Shown here piece after piece: positions 8,999 through 19,523 of a DNA stretch of 64,000 bases; position 1 is the stretch's first letter, and each line of letters begins with the position of its first letter. Location: assembly GCF_039888675.1 (NCBI RefSeq), contig NZ_JBDQQR010000001.1, forward strand, positions 1,984,001-2,048,000. The letters run 5' to 3'. The DNA comes from Mesorhizobium sp. CAU 1732. Its GTDB lineage: Bacteria > Pseudomonadota > Alphaproteobacteria > Rhizobiales > Rhizobiaceae. The notes beneath the pieces are model-generated. The model did no database searches. It was not told the DNA's origin and saw nothing but the letters and a program-made list of their open reading frames with translations. Made by a program: the position numbers and the translations under genes.

Positions 8999-10561
8999 TC
9001 AGGCAAGCGCGTCCAGAAGCAGGAAGACGCCGGCGGACAGAAGCGCCGAGGCGGGCACGGTCGTCACCCATGCGGTGACGATCGTCGTGACGTGGGCGCG
9101 CCGCACCAGCTTGCGCCGCGCGATCTCCTCGCGAGAGATGGGCGGCCCATCGGTCTGAAGATCGCCGGTCTCCTTGTCCTCGTCGTCTTCGACGGTTGCC
9201 TGCGATGCCCGCTCCGCACGCCGCCGCTCGGCCTTGCGCTCCAGATAGGCGCGGCGACGCGGCGAATTGGCGGTGTACCATTCACGGAAGAAGCCGACGC
9301 CGAAAACGGCACCGACCGCGATGTGAGTCGAACTGACCGGCAGGCCGAACCAGGATGCGACGATGACCGTGACGGCCGCAGACAGCGCGACGCAGAAGGC
9401 GCGCATCGGGTTGAGCTTGGTGATCTGCTCGCCGACCATGCGAATGAGTTTCGGTCCGAACAGGACAAGGCCGATCGAGATGCCGAACGCGCCGATCACC
9501 ATCACCCAGAGCGGGATCGTCACGGTCGCGGAGAGGCCGTCGCCGGATGCCGCATGGACGATCGCGGCGAGCGGGCCGACCGCGTTGGCGACGTCATTTG
9601 CGCCATGCGCGAAGGAGAGGAGGGCGGCCGAGCAGATCAGGGGGAGATGGAACAGCGTGCGCAGCGACTGGTTGCGGTTTTCCAGATGTTCCGACTGCCG
9701 CCGGACGCCGACCCTGGCGATTCCCCAGACGAGCAGGAAGCTGCCGACGCCGAGAATCGTCAGATGCAGGTCCGAGAGATGGATGACGCGCCTCAAGCCC
9801 TTGGTGGCGAGATAGACCGCGAAGGAACCCGCCATCACCGCGACGAGCAGCGGCACCCAGCGCCGCGCGGCGGCGATCTTGTCGTCCTGATAGATGATCG
9901 CGGCCTTGATGAAGGCGAGGCAGACCGCCGCCGCGATACCGCCCAGCAATGGCGAAATGACCCAGCTCGCGGCAATGCCGCTCATCATGGACCAGTTGAT
10001 CGCACCGAGGCCGGCAGCGGCGACACCCGACCCGACAACGCCGCCCACCACCGCATGCGTGGTGGATACCGGCGCTCCGATCCAGGTGGCGAGATGCACC
10101 CACAGCGCCGATGAGACCAAAGCGGCCAGCATGAGCCGGATGAAGGCGTCGGGGGTGGCTACCGCTGACGGCGCGACGATGCCGCTCGAAATCGTCGTGA
10201 TGACGTCGCCGCCGGCGATCAACGCGCCGGCACTTTCGAACACGGCCGCAATCGCCAGCGCCCCGCCCATCGTCAGCGCCTTCGCGCCGACGGCGGGACC
10301 GACATTGTTGGCGACGTCGTTCGCGCCGATGTTGAGCGCCATATAGCCGCCGACAGCGGCGGCCGCGACGATGATCACGGCGCGCGGCTCACCGATGGCG
10401 AAGAACGAGGCGACGATGGCCGAAAGCGCCAGGAACAGAAGTGCGAGGCCAGGACCGACGAGGCTGCGCGCGACGAAGCTCGTCGCCTCCTCGACATGGA
10501 CGAGCTTGTCGAGGTCCTTGTCGAGCGTGTTCTTGCGGGCTTCGGCGGTCGTGTCGGCCAT
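8999..10561 (-). CDS. pit: inorganic phosphate transporter, PiT family
   Basis: A 520-residue integral membrane protein that imports phosphate (as a metal-phosphate complex with protons, or with sodium). The duplicated PiT signature GANDVAN appears twice, near residue 80 (NIGANDVANNVGP) and again near 320 (AHGANDVANAVGP), one per inverted half. About eleven hydrophobic segments are separated by a charged central loop (the LENRNQSLRT region), and a basic, Arg/Glu-rich stretch precedes the last helix. ATG at 10559-10561. It is the most distal gene of a leftward series beginning with the MoCo-binding protein, with gaps of about 100 bp between members, so each may have its own promoter. No PHO box is seen upstream. 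Confidence 0.95.
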   Translation of the reverse strand: MADTTAEARKNTLDKDLDKLVHVEEATSFVARSLVGPGLALLFLALSAIVASFFAIGEPRAVIIVAAAAVGGYMALNIGANDVANNVGPAVGAKALTMGGALAIAAVFESAGALIAGGDVITTISSGIVAPSAVATPDAFIRLMLAALVSSALWVHLATWIGAPVSTTHAVVGGVVGSGVAAAGLGAINWSMMSGIAASWVISPLLGGIAAAVCLAFIKAAIIYQDDKIAAARRWVPLLVAVMAGSFAVYLATKGLRRVIHLSDLHLTILGVGSFLLVWGIARVGVRRQSEHLENRNQSLRTLFHLPLICSAALLSFAHGANDVANAVGPLAAIVHAASGDGLSATVTIPLWVMVIGAFGISIGLVLFGPKLIRMVGEQITKLNPMRAFCVALSAAVTVIVASWFGLPVSSTHIAVGAVFGVGFFREWYTANSPRRRAYLERKAERRRAERASQATVEDDEDKETGDLQTDGPPISREEIARRKLVRRAHVTTIVTAWVTTVPASALLSAGVFLLLDALA

Positions 10562-10660
10562 GGAAATCCTGCCATTCGATGCGGCGCCGGGAAAGGCGGT
10601 CGGACAGACGACTAGGAAACGCTCGGGCGGATCACAAGCGAAAGGGCTTCATCGCCGCTC

Positions 10661-11152
10661 TCAGGCGGCATATTTCCGTGGATTAACGCCGAAACCGGCG
10701 ATCAGCTCGCGCAGATCGGGTTCCTCGACGAGACGTGCGGCATCCTGCGGCGCGAACCAGCGGCGCTTGCGCTTCTTGCGCTCGGGCCATTTGTCGGCGA
10801 TGCGATCGACTTCCATCGGATAGACATGGACCTCGCAGCGCCACTCCATGCCTGAAGGGAGTTGCTTGCCATAATAGAAGCGGCCGACTTCCTGCTTCGA
10901 GATCGCACCGTCGATGCCGGCTTCCTCGGCCGCTTCGCGCGCGGCGGCCTCGTAAGGGGTCTCGCGCTTCTCGGGCCAGCCCTTCGGCAGAACCCAGCGT
11001 CCGGTGCCACGGCTCGTCACCAGCATCACCTCGAACCCATCCGCCGTCTTGCGCCACGGAAGCGCTGCGACCTGCACGCGGCAAGGCATTCCGCCGAACA
11101 TGCGACGTATCCGGTCGAGGAGGTGATTTCGGGTGGTGTAGCTCACTATCAT
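10661..11152 (-). CDS. NUDIX hydrolase (diphosphoinositol-polyphosphate/dinucleoside-polyphosphate type)
   Basis: A 163-residue protein with a complete Nudix box, GWPEKRETPYEAAAREAAEEAG, in pieces: G at the start, the REAAEEAG metal-binding helix at the end. The preceding WVLPKG and the late KKRKRRWF are typical of the DIPP-like clade, which cleaves diphosphoinositol polyphosphates or dinucleoside polyphosphates; the real substrate cannot be read from sequence. Soluble, cytoplasmic. The ATG at 11150-11152 has a poor ribosome site, so a start further in (for example the Met before FGGMPCR) is possible. Confidence 0.9.
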   Translation of the reverse strand: MIVSYTTRNHLLDRIRRMFGGMPCRVQVAALPWRKTADGFEVMLVTSRGTGRWVLPKGWPEKRETPYEAAAREAAEEAGIDGAISKQEVGRFYYGKQLPSGMEWRCEVHVYPMEVDRIADKWPERKKRKRRWFAPQDAARLVEEPDLRELIAGFGVNPRKYAA

Positions 11153-11214
11153 GGGTTGGCGATCGGTTGGAGGACAGTTTCGTTTGCCGCCTCACAAATA
11201 TTGCGGGTAATGAT

Positions 11215-11244
11215 GTGTTTATAAAGCAAAAAAAGCGTAAACAC
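11215..11244. repeat. inverted repeat upstream of the NUDIX gene
   Basis: GTGTTTA (11215-11221) and TAAACAC (11238-11244) are a perfect 7-bp inverted repeat 16 bp apart, in an AT-rich patch 60-90 bp upstream of the NUDIX start. It could be an operator. The rest of the 333-bp gap (11153-11485) shows nothing else I can support. Confidence 0.35.
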
Positions 11245-11485
11245 GTCTAAAAGTGGGTTATTCGCGGGCAAAGTGCAAGTGAGCGAAAGTCTCGCGCAAG
11301 CTTGAGGCGCCGAATCGAACGTGCACAGGCGCGTGGGACCGGCGTATCGCCGCTCCCGAAACATCGTCAGGCGATCACGAATACCCGGCGGATCGCCATT
11401 TCGACCCGGAAAGAGACCGAATCAGCCCGCTTGCGGCGTGCCGGCTTGCGCGGCAGGAGAGGCAGGACGTCGTCGATGCCTCGGA

Positions 11486-11983
11486 CTATCCGCGACCGTC
11501 TTCGGCGATCGGCTTCTGGTAGGTGAAGCCCATGTCCCAGGGGAAATAGATCCACGTGTCTTGGCTGACCTCGGTGACGAAGGTGTCGATCATCGGACGG
11601 CCCTTCGGCTTGGCGTAGATGGCGGCGAAATGCGCCTTCGGCATCATCGCCCGCACGATCGCCGCGGTCTTGCCGGTGTCGGTGAGGTCGTCGACGATCA
11701 AGACGCCTTCGCCCTCGTTTTCGAGCAGCGTCGGGGTGATTTCCTTCAGGACCTGGAGTTCACCCTGCGACGTATAGTCGTGATAGGAGGCCACGCACAC
11801 CGTTTCGATCAGGCGCACGCCGAGCTCGCGCGAGATGACGGCGGCGGGTACGAGGCCGCCGCGCGTGATGCAGACGATGGCTTTCCATTCAGGCCGGATG
11901 CCCGACAGCCGCCAGGCGAGTGCGCGCGCGTCGCGGTGGAACTGGTCCCAGGAAACCGGGAAGGCCTTTTCGGGAAGCGACAT
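11486..11983 (-). CDS. gpt: xanthine phosphoribosyltransferase
   Basis: A 165-residue purine-salvage enzyme that joins xanthine or guanine to PRPP. The PRPP-binding motif [13 protein letters not shown] is intact around residue 95-107, and [10 protein letters not shown] precedes it; the length fits the rhizobial Gpt family. I start at ATG 11983 because GGAG lies seven bases upstream; the open frame begins seven codons earlier. It acts in the cytoplasm or at the inner membrane surface. It lies between the Usp gene and the NUDIX gene, all leftward, with gaps over 100 bp. Confidence 0.93.
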   Translation of the reverse strand: MSLPEKAFPVSWDQFHRDARALAWRLSGIRPEWKAIVCITRGGLVPAAVISRELGVRLIETVCVASYHDYTSQGELQVLKEITPTLLENEGEGVLIVDDLTDTGKTAAIVRAMMPKAHFAAIYAKPKGRPMIDTFVTEVSQDTWIYFPWDMGFTYQKPIAEDGRG

Positions 11984-12094
11984 GGAAGCACTCCGGCTGC
12001 GCAAAGCGTGGTTGGAATGCAGCCGGAGTTACAGGCAAACAGGCGCGATTGGCAAGGCCGCAGGTGCGGCCATCCACATCGCGCGAGCGCCGGG

Positions 12095-12934
12095 TCAGCG
12101 CGCCATGAAGGTCGCGGTCGGCATCGACTTCAGGAGCGTTCGCGTCGCGCCGCCGAAAAAGAACTCCTTCAGCCAGGACTGGCTGTAGGCGCCCATCACC
12201 AGAAGATCGGCGCCGCTTTCGGCAATGTGGTTCTCAATCGCCTCGCCGGTGCTGAGATCGCCGCTGGTTTCGCTGGCGAAGGTGACCTTCGCGCCGTGGC
12301 GGGACAAAGCCGCCGCGATATCGACGCCCGCCATCGCACCGTCGTCATGGCCGGTGTCGCGACGGTCGAGCGACAGGATTTCGGTCTCCTGCGCGGCGAC
12401 GATGAAGGGCAGCGCGTCGAATGTCGCGCGCGCGGCCTGCTGGGTGCCGTTCCAGGCGACGAGCACCTTTCTGAACTCCGGCTTGACCGAAACCGCATAG
12501 GGCACGAACAGAACCGGCCTTCCGCTCTCGTAGAGCAGCGCCTCGACATTCGCCATCGAGCCGGAATCGGCGTCGGGGTCCGTCTGCTGGACGATGATCA
12601 GGTCGGCGGCGCGTGCGGCCGTCAGCGCGCTGACGGCGCTGTCGCCCGAGACGTTCTCCATCGCCTGCCACTCGTAGGACGCGCCCTCGCGCGCGGCGCG
12701 TTCCCGGAACACCGCCTCGATCTCGGCGCTGCGCCGGTCGTTGATTTCGACGCTCGCCGTCAGGAAATCGGTGTCGGGAAATCCCATCGGCGTGACATAG
12801 GGGACGGGGATCGCCTCCGCATGCACGCCGATCAGATGCGCGGAAAAGCGCGCCGCGAGCGGCAAGGCGCAATCCAGCACGCGATCGACATCCGACTTGT
12901 TCTGGAGCACGGCGAGTAGGGTCTTGTATGTCAT
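12095..12934 (-). CDS. universal stress protein with two Usp domains
   Basis: A 279-residue UspA-family protein, about twice the single-domain length, so it carries two Usp folds (residues about 3-145 and 155-279). The second ends in GADLLVMGAYSQSWLKEF followed by GGATRTLL, the ATP-binding G-x2-G-x9-G-(S/T) pattern. Start at ATG 12934, with GGAGG five bases upstream. Such proteins bind nucleotides and help survival in starvation or oxidative stress; the specific role here is not visible. A leftward gene between the MoCo-domain gene and gpt. Confidence 0.9.
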   Translation of the reverse strand: MTYKTLLAVLQNKSDVDRVLDCALPLAARFSAHLIGVHAEAIPVPYVTPMGFPDTDFLTASVEINDRRSAEIEAVFRERAAREGASYEWQAMENVSGDSAVSALTAARAADLIIVQQTDPDADSGSMANVEALLYESGRPVLFVPYAVSVKPEFRKVLVAWNGTQQAARATFDALPFIVAAQETEILSLDRRDTGHDDGAMAGVDIAAALSRHGAKVTFASETSGDLSTGEAIENHIAESGADLLVMGAYSQSWLKEFFFGGATRTLLKSMPTATFMAR

Positions 12935-13009
12935 GTCAGCCTCCATGGGACGTCTGCAAACAACATATAGTCACCTGCCGTGGTTCCCGCATCGGGCATC
13001 GACGACGCT

Positions 13010-13753
13010 TTACGCAGGCTCCGAGCCGAGCGCGTCCACCATAGCCTGAACCTCCGAAGCCGCGGCGTCCAGCATCTCCTGGCTGCGGGCACGGACGACG
13101 AGTTCGGTCCAGAACGTGCCATCGAGATATTTGGGATACGACCCGATGATCGTCTCGGGATATTTCTTCTGGATGTCGCCGAGCGGTCCGCCGATGACGC
13201 CTTCGCCGAACGGGCAGTGGATCGTCGCGGAGATGAGTTTCTGGCCGGTCGACAGGGTCGGTACGACATTGTCGAGCATCGCCTGGAAGATTGCCGGCAC
13301 GCCGGCCATGACATGGACGTTGCCGATCCTGAAACCGGGCGCGAGCGAGACCGGGTTGTCGATGTGCTCGGCGCCGCGCGGCATGCGCGCCATGCGCTTG
13401 CGGGCCTCGGTGAACTCCATCTCGCGCTTCTGGTAGTGTGCATCCATCATCGCATAGGCGCGGGCGTCGTATTCGCACGGCACGCCGAAGGCCTTCGATA
13501 TCGAATCCGCCGTGATGTCGTCATGGGTCGGGCCGATGCCGCCGGTGGTGAAGACATAGGTGTAGCGCGCGCGAAGCGCGTTGACCGCCGCGACGATGTC
13601 GTCCTCCTGGTCGGAGACCACGCGGACTTCCTTGAGATCGATGCCGATCGCGGTCATGACGTCGGCGAGGTGGCCGATATTCTTGTCCTTGGTGCGCCCG
13701 GACAGGATCTCGTCTCCGATGACGATCATGGCGGCGGTGATGATATCGGCCAT
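13010..13753 (-). CDS. competence/damage-inducible CinA-like protein, molybdopterin-binding domain only
   Basis: A 247-residue protein starting at ATG 13753 (AGGGAG seven bases upstream; the frame extends 42 codons further but without family similarity). The N-terminal MoCF/MoaB-like domain shows IVIGDEILSG, the TGGIGPTHDD loop and an aromatic/acidic C-terminal part. This is the N-terminal part of CinA without the nicotinamide-nucleotide amidase domain, common in alphaproteobacteria. In full CinA proteins this domain hydrolyses ADP-ribose or binds pterin; the enzymatic role of the stand-alone version is not established. Cytoplasmic. Confidence 0.88.
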   Translation of the reverse strand: MADIITAAMIVIGDEILSGRTKDKNIGHLADVMTAIGIDLKEVRVVSDQEDDIVAAVNALRARYTYVFTTGGIGPTHDDITADSISKAFGVPCEYDARAYAMMDAHYQKREMEFTEARKRMARMPRGAEHIDNPVSLAPGFRIGNVHVMAGVPAIFQAMLDNVVPTLSTGQKLISATIHCPFGEGVIGGPLGDIQKKYPETIIGSYPKYLDGTFWTELVVRARSQEMLDAAASEVQAMVDALGSEPA

Positions 13754-13916
13754 GCGGCGCTCCCTGGCTCTTTGCGGAGAAAAGGCATAGCGCCGTGGCG
13801 AAAGCACCGCAATGGCAGGCTCGGAAGCGAAATCGCTTGGGCCAGCGGTTTTGCAGGCGTGTCCGCGCATGCTAACCACGGCGCTCGCCGTTCAGCCCCC
13901 ATCGCCTGGAGCCCAG

Positions 13917-14957
<1,041 letters not shown>

Positions 14958-15023
14958 TCCGCGTCTTGCCAGACGGGTTTGCACGTCTAAGGTAAGCGGA
15001 TCAGGCTTGGGGACGTCCGGATC

Positions 15024-15986
15024 ATGCTTTCAGCCCTTATCGGCGTCGTCGTCGCGACCCTTGCAGCATGTCTGCTGGTGGCGCTCTATTTCGTCTACGT
15101 CACGCGGCGGATTGCGCGGAATGCCGAGCAGAAGGTGCCGCCCGTCGGCGCTTTCATCACGGTCGATGGCGAGCGCATCCACTATGTCGAGCGCGGCGAG
15201 GGGCGGCCGATCCTGATGATCCACGGGCTCGGCGGCACGCTGCATCACCTGCGCCGGCCGCTGATGGAGGTGTTCGGCGACGGCTATCGCCTGATCGCGA
15301 TCGACCGGCCGGGCTCGGGCTATTCGACCCGGGCAAACGGGCGAAGCGGCGGACTTCGCGAACAGGCGGATTTTATCGCCCGTCTGATCGACGCTCTTGG
15401 CCTCGAGAAACCGCTTCTGGTCGGCCACTCGCTGGGTGGCGCGGTGGCGCTGGCGACAGCGCTCGATCATCCGCGCAAGGTTGCGGGACTGGCGCTGATT
15501 TCGCCGCTCACGCACACATCCGAGCCATCGTCGGCCTTTGCGGCTCTGGCGATCCGCTCACCGCTCAAGCGCCGGATCATCGCCAACACGATTGCGCTGC
15601 CGATCTCGATCCGCAACGCGCCGATGGTGCTGGACTATGTGTTCGGCCCGCAAAAGCCGCCGGCGGACTACGCGGTGGCGGGTGGCGCGCTGGTGGGTCT
15701 GAGACCCTCGCATTTCTACGCCACGGCGACGGATTTCACCGCGCTTGAACGCGAACTGCCCCGGCAGGAGACCCGTTATGGCGAACTCGATATGCCGGTC
15801 GGCATTCTCTACGGGACGCAGGATCGGATCGTGGATTACCGGACCAACGGTGTTGCCATGGAGGGCAAGGTGAAGGGGCTCGACCTCGAAATCATCGACG
15901 GGATCGGCCACATGCCGCAATATGCGGAAACCGCCCGCGTCGTCGCCTTTATCCGCCGGATCGCGGAGCGCGCCTTCGCCCGTTGA
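15024..15986 (+). CDS. alpha/beta hydrolase with N-terminal membrane anchor
   Basis: A 320-residue protein. Residues about 3-25 form one hydrophobic helix, a likely anchor, so the catalytic domain probably faces the periplasm. The fold shows the oxyanion stretch HGLGGTLHH, the nucleophile elbow GHSLGG (Ser about residue 136), a late aspartate in YGTQDRIVDY and the catalytic His in DGIGHMPQ. Family members are esterases, lipases or dehalogenases; the substrate is not readable. Starts 66 bp after the dehydrogenase, probably co-transcribed. Confidence 0.88.
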   Translation: MLSALIGVVVATLAACLLVALYFVYVTRRIARNAEQKVPPVGAFITVDGERIHYVERGEGRPILMIHGLGGTLHHLRRPLMEVFGDGYRLIAIDRPGSGYSTRANGRSGGLREQADFIARLIDALGLEKPLLVGHSLGGAVALATALDHPRKVAGLALISPLTHTSEPSSAFAALAIRSPLKRRIIANTIALPISIRNAPMVLDYVFGPQKPPADYAVAGGALVGLRPSHFYATATDFTALERELPRQETRYGELDMPVGILYGTQDRIVDYRTNGVAMEGKVKGLDLEIIDGIGHMPQYAETARVVAFIRRIAERAFAR

Positions 15987-16084
15987 GCGTGTCGCGATTT
16001 GGTTCCATTTTTTTTAAAGACTTGCGGAACCGGATGGGAACGGGTTCGTTACCAACGAAACATTCTGTGATGTGAGGCGGCGTC

Positions 16085-16324
16085 ATGACCATAAACACGA
16101 CATTCCACGAACCGGTTCTCCTGCGCGGCAATGGGGGCGTTACCTCGATCCGAACCGCCGTGGAGGCATCCGAGGCGTTGCAGCTCCAGTGGCCGGAGGC
16201 TCGCGGCAAGTGGTATCATGCGGCAAACCGCGCCTGTGCGTCTGCTGCCGAAGGCCGCACGTCGCCGCATGTCGCGCGCCGTATCTTCCTGCAGGCCGCG
16301 GAAGAATCACGCGTCCGCGCGTAA
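16085..16324 (+). CDS. DUF982 domain-containing protein
   Basis: A 79-residue protein of the DUF982 family, which is almost confined to Hyphomicrobiales. It keeps the family pattern: FHEPVLLRG at the start, W-P-E-A-R-GKWYHAANRAC in the middle and ARRIFLQAAEE near the end. The function of the family is unknown; many genomes have several copies. A T-rich, partly palindromic stretch lies upstream (16010-16060). Small, soluble. Confidence 0.85.
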   Translation: MTINTTFHEPVLLRGNGGVTSIRTAVEASEALQLQWPEARGKWYHAANRACASAAEGRTSPHVARRIFLQAAEESRVRA

Positions 16325-16437
16325 AATCCCGCATCGCCGTCTCGCACGCCGCGCCACAGTCCGCATCGTGGGCCTTGCGCCTGCTTGCCCGTGAAACCCT
16401 TGCAGCGAGCAAATCGCGCAGGTAGGGGAACGGAGCC

Positions 16438-16522
16438 GCGGGCGTGGCGAAACTGGTAGACGCAAGGGACTTAAAATCCCTCGGCCTTGGTCATGCGGGT
16501 TCGACCCCCGCCGCCCGCACCA
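16438..16522 (+). tRNA. tRNA-Leu (anticodon TAA)
   Basis: An 85-nt type II tRNA with encoded CCA. Acceptor GCGGGCG pairs with CGCCCGC, the anticodon loop is CTTAAAA (anticodon TAA, reads UUA/UUG), a long variable arm follows (TCGGCCTTGGTCATGC) and the T-arm contains GGGTTCGACCCCC. All typical of bacterial tRNA-Leu. Confidence 0.97.
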
Positions 16523-16633
16523 TTTTCTGATCTGATCCGCATCGTCCGATGTCACCACTGCGGTAATCGCCGCTTCGGATGCTGGCGTTTCGTGCGCGGG
16601 CTTGGCACAGTCGCGACAAACCGGAGAGTAAGC

Positions 16634-18451
16634 ATGCCGCAGACACGATCGCCCGCTTTCACGAAGCCGAAGCCCTGGACGGATGTCGCGCCGCTGCTGG
16701 TCGATGTCGCGACGGGGCGCAAGAAGGCGGATCTCGTGGTGCGCAACGGGCGGTGGGTGAACGTCCATTCGGGCGAGATCATCGATGGCACCGATATCGC
16801 CATCGTGGCCGGCCGGTTCGCCTATTGCGGCCCCGACGCCAGCCACGCGATCGGCGAGGCGACGACCGTGGTGGACGCCGGCGGGCGCTATCTCGTGCCC
16901 GGCCTGTGCGATGCGCATATGCATGTCGAGAGCGGCATGGTCACCGTCACGGAATTCTCGCGCGCGGTCATCCCGCACGGCACGACGTCGATGTTCATCG
17001 ACCCGCATGAAATAGCCAATGTGCTGGGGCTGGCCGGGGTGCGGCTGATGCATGACGAGGCGCTGGCGATGCCGATCAACGTGCATGTTCAGATGCCGTC
17101 CTGCGTGCCGTCCGCGCCGGGACTCGAGAACGCCGGCGCGGAGCTTTCGCCGGCCGATATCGCCGAGGCGATGACGTGGGAGAACATCATCGGGCTGGGC
17201 GAGGTGATGAATTTTCCGGGCGTCGCCGCCAACGATCCGACGATGGTGGCGGGCATCGCGGCGACCGTGAAGGCCGGCAAGACCGTCGGCGGACACTACG
17301 CCTCGCGCGATCTCGGGCTGCCGTTCCACGGCTATGTCGCGGGCGGCCCGGAGGATGATCACGAGGGCACCTGCGTGGAGGACGCCGTCGCGCGCGTGCG
17401 GCAGGGCATGAAGGCGATGCTGCGGCTGGGCTCGGCCTGGTACGACGTTGCGACGCAGATCAAGGCCATGACGGAGCTCGGGCTCGACTCGCGCAATTTC
17501 ATTCTTTGCACCGACGACAGCCATTCCGGCACGCTCGTTCATGACGGGCATATGGACCGCGTCGTGCGTCATGCGATCGAGCAGGGGCTGAAGCCGGTCA
17601 CCGCGATCCAGATGGCGACGATCAACACCGCGCAGCATTTCAGGCTGGAGCGGGACATCGGCTCGATCACGCCGGGCAGGCTGGCCGACTTCCTGATTGT
17701 ATCCGATCTCGCGGCGCTGGCGATCGACGCCGTTTACGCACGCGGCGTCAGGCTCGCCAGCGAAGGCAGGCTGGAGATCGACATCCCAGCCTACGACTAT
17801 CCCGACACCGCGAAGAACACGGTGCATCTCGGCAAGACCCTGTCGGCGCAGGACTACGACGTCGCAGCCCCCGCCGGCGCGAACGAGGTGCGGGTGCGCG
17901 TCATCGGCGTGGTCGAGAATCAGGCGCCAACGAAGGCGCTCGAGGCCGATCTCGCCGTGCGCGACGGGTTCGTGGAGATGGATCGGGCCGGTGACGTCTG
18001 CCAGATCGCGCTGGTCGAGCGCCATCGCGGGACGGGGGGCGTGGTCAACGGCTTCGTCTCGGGCTTCGGCTACACGAAGGAGTGCGCCATCGCATCAACG
18101 GTCGCGCATGATTCGCACCACATGATCGTCGTCGGGACCAACAAGGAGGACATGGCGCTGGCTGCCAACCGCCTCGGCGAAGTCGGTGGCGGCGTCGTTC
18201 TGTTCTCCGAGGGCAGGGAACTGGCGCTGGTCGAGATGCCGATCGCCGGCCTGATGTCCGACGAGCGCGCCGAGATCGTCGCCGGGAAAGCTGCGAAGCT
18301 GACGGTGGCGATGCGCGAGGTCGGCTGCACGCTCAACAACGCCTACATGCAGCACTCGCTTCTGGCGCTCGTCGTGATCCCCGAACTGCGCATCTCGGAT
18401 GCGGGCATCATCGACGTGACGAAATTCGAGAAGGTCGACCTGTTCGTGTGA
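16634..18451 (+). CDS. ade: adenine deaminase
   Basis: A 605-residue amidohydrolase that converts adenine to hypoxanthine in purine salvage. The metal-binding motif GLCDAHMHVES near residues 93-103, EVMNFPGV, GHYASRD and LCTDDSHSG mark the amidohydrolase barrel; the C-terminal domain has the family's VNGFVSGFG and VVGTN stretches. Start at ATG 16634 with GGAGAG upstream; the frame overlaps tRNA-Leu further upstream, which excludes those starts. Cytoplasmic. Monocistronic, ending at a possible two-way terminator. Confidence 0.95.
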   Translation: MPQTRSPAFTKPKPWTDVAPLLVDVATGRKKADLVVRNGRWVNVHSGEIIDGTDIAIVAGRFAYCGPDASHAIGEATTVVDAGGRYLVPGLCDAHMHVESGMVTVTEFSRAVIPHGTTSMFIDPHEIANVLGLAGVRLMHDEALAMPINVHVQMPSCVPSAPGLENAGAELSPADIAEAMTWENIIGLGEVMNFPGVAANDPTMVAGIAATVKAGKTVGGHYASRDLGLPFHGYVAGGPEDDHEGTCVEDAVARVRQGMKAMLRLGSAWYDVATQIKAMTELGLDSRNFILCTDDSHSGTLVHDGHMDRVVRHAIEQGLKPVTAIQMATINTAQHFRLERDIGSITPGRLADFLIVSDLAALAIDAVYARGVRLASEGRLEIDIPAYDYPDTAKNTVHLGKTLSAQDYDVAAPAGANEVRVRVIGVVENQAPTKALEADLAVRDGFVEMDRAGDVCQIALVERHRGTGGVVNGFVSGFGYTKECAIASTVAHDSHHMIVVGTNKEDMALAANRLGEVGGGVVLFSEGRELALVEMPIAGLMSDERAEIVAGKAAKLTVAMREVGCTLNNAYMQHSLLALVVIPELRISDAGIIDVTKFEKVDLFV

Positions 18452-18454
18452 CAG

Positions 18455-18483
18455 GGTGAGGGCGGGTCGCCGCCCCGCTCACC
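18455..18483. terminator. possible two-way terminator between ade and the regulator-kinase gene
   Basis: GGTGAG-GGCGG (18455-18465) pairs with CCGCC (18470-18474) and CTCACC (18478-18483), leaving a GTCG loop and a 3-nt bulge. It overlaps the stop codon of the leftward gene. No T-run is seen, so the call is tentative. Confidence 0.35.
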
Positions 18484-19522
18484 CGTCCAGAGTCAGCTCC
18501 AGCGACATGCGTGTCCCGCCGCGACCGTCGCCATAGGAGATCGTCGTGCCGAGCTGGCTCGCCATCGCGGACACGATGCGCGTGCCCAGGCCGGTGCCCT
18601 TCGCCTTGCCGGTGCCGTCCCAGCCGACGCCGTCATCCTCGACCAGCAAGGTGGCACGGTTCTCGGATGCCTTGCGGATGACGATCCGAACCTCGCCGGC
18701 CGCATTGTCCGGGTAGGCGTATTTGTAGGCGTTGGTGAGGAGCTCGGTGACGATCATGCCGATCGAGATCGCCCGGTCGGTGGGGATCGTCAGCGGCGCG
18801 AGGTCGAGCCGCACGCGGGATTGGTGCCCAGCGGCCTTCATCGCCGTGTCGAGTTCCTCCACCAGCGTGGAGAGATAGGAATCGAGCGAAACCGAACGCA
18901 CGTCGTCGGAGGTGTAGAGACGGCGATGGAGGCCTGCGATCGCGGAGATGCGGGCCTGCGTTTCGTTGAGCGCGTCCTTGGCCTTCGGGTCCGTAACGGC
19001 AGACGCCTGCATGCGCACCAGCGCCGCGACAAGCGCGAGGCTGTTGGCGACACGATGGTTGACTTCGGTGAGCAGGATTTCGGCGCGGTCGCGCGCGGCG
19101 CGCACTTCCTGCTCGGCGAGTTCCTTTTGCCGCTCCAGCCGCGCCTTCTCGATCGACTGTTCGATGGCGCTGGTCAGAAGGACGATGAAGTCCTCGCCGA
19201 CGGTCTTGAGGACGTAGTCCGCCGCACCGGCCTTCAGCGCCTCGACGGCGACCGTCGGTTCCTGCGATCCGGTGACGTAGACGACCGGCGGCGGCGAGGG
19301 GGCAGCCTGCAACTCGGCCAGAACGCCGATGCCGGTTCCGGCATCCAGGAAATGGTCGAGCACTACGACGTCGACGCCGCCCATGGCGATGCGATCCATG
19401 CCGGATTGGGCGTCGCCGGCATGTTCGTATGCGTAGCCGCGGCGCGTCAGCGCGCGCTCGACGAGCCGGGCAAGCGCCGGATCGTCGTCAATATGCAGAA
19501 CCCTGTACGTCCTGTTCGGCAC
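18479..19522 (-). CDS. response regulator-histidine kinase fusion (receiver + HisKA_2/HATPase)
   Basis: A 347-residue hybrid. Residues 5-125 are a receiver domain (LHIDDDPA acidic pair, VVVLDHF phospho-Asp, VTGSQEP, YVLKT). A short coiled linker leads to a HisKA_2/DHp segment, LLTEVNHRVANSLALV, with the phospho-His in NHR, and a HATPase with IVTELLTNAYKYAYP, EDDGVGWDG and GTGLGTRIV. HisKA_2 and HWE kinases are a rhizobial speciality and often sit after light or stress sensors. No membrane segment, so cytoplasmic. GTG start one base after the stop of the upstream regulator, so translation is probably coupled. Last gene of the operon 21457-18479. Confidence 0.92.
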   Translation of the reverse strand: MPNRTYRVLHIDDDPALARLVERALTRRGYAYEHAGDAQSGMDRIAMGGVDVVVLDHFLDAGTGIGVLAELQAAPSPPPVVYVTGSQEPTVAVEALKAGAADYVLKTVGEDFIVLLTSAIEQSIEKARLERQKELAEQEVRAARDRAEILLTEVNHRVANSLALVAALVRMQASAVTDPKAKDALNETQARISAIAGLHRRLYTSDDVRSVSLDSYLSTLVEELDTAMKAAGHQSRVRLDLAPLTIPTDRAISIGMIVTELLTNAYKYAYPDNAAGEVRIVIRKASENRATLLVEDDGVGWDGTGKAKGTGLGTRIVSAMASQLGTTISYGDGRGGTRMSLELTLDG

Positions 19523-19523
19523 T

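Noticed and set aside
11321..12919. A 532-codon rightward frame
   Set aside because: Antisense of gpt and the Usp gene; no ribosome site, no similarity.
16307..18025. A 572-codon leftward frame
   Set aside because: Antisense of adenine deaminase and running over tRNA-Leu.
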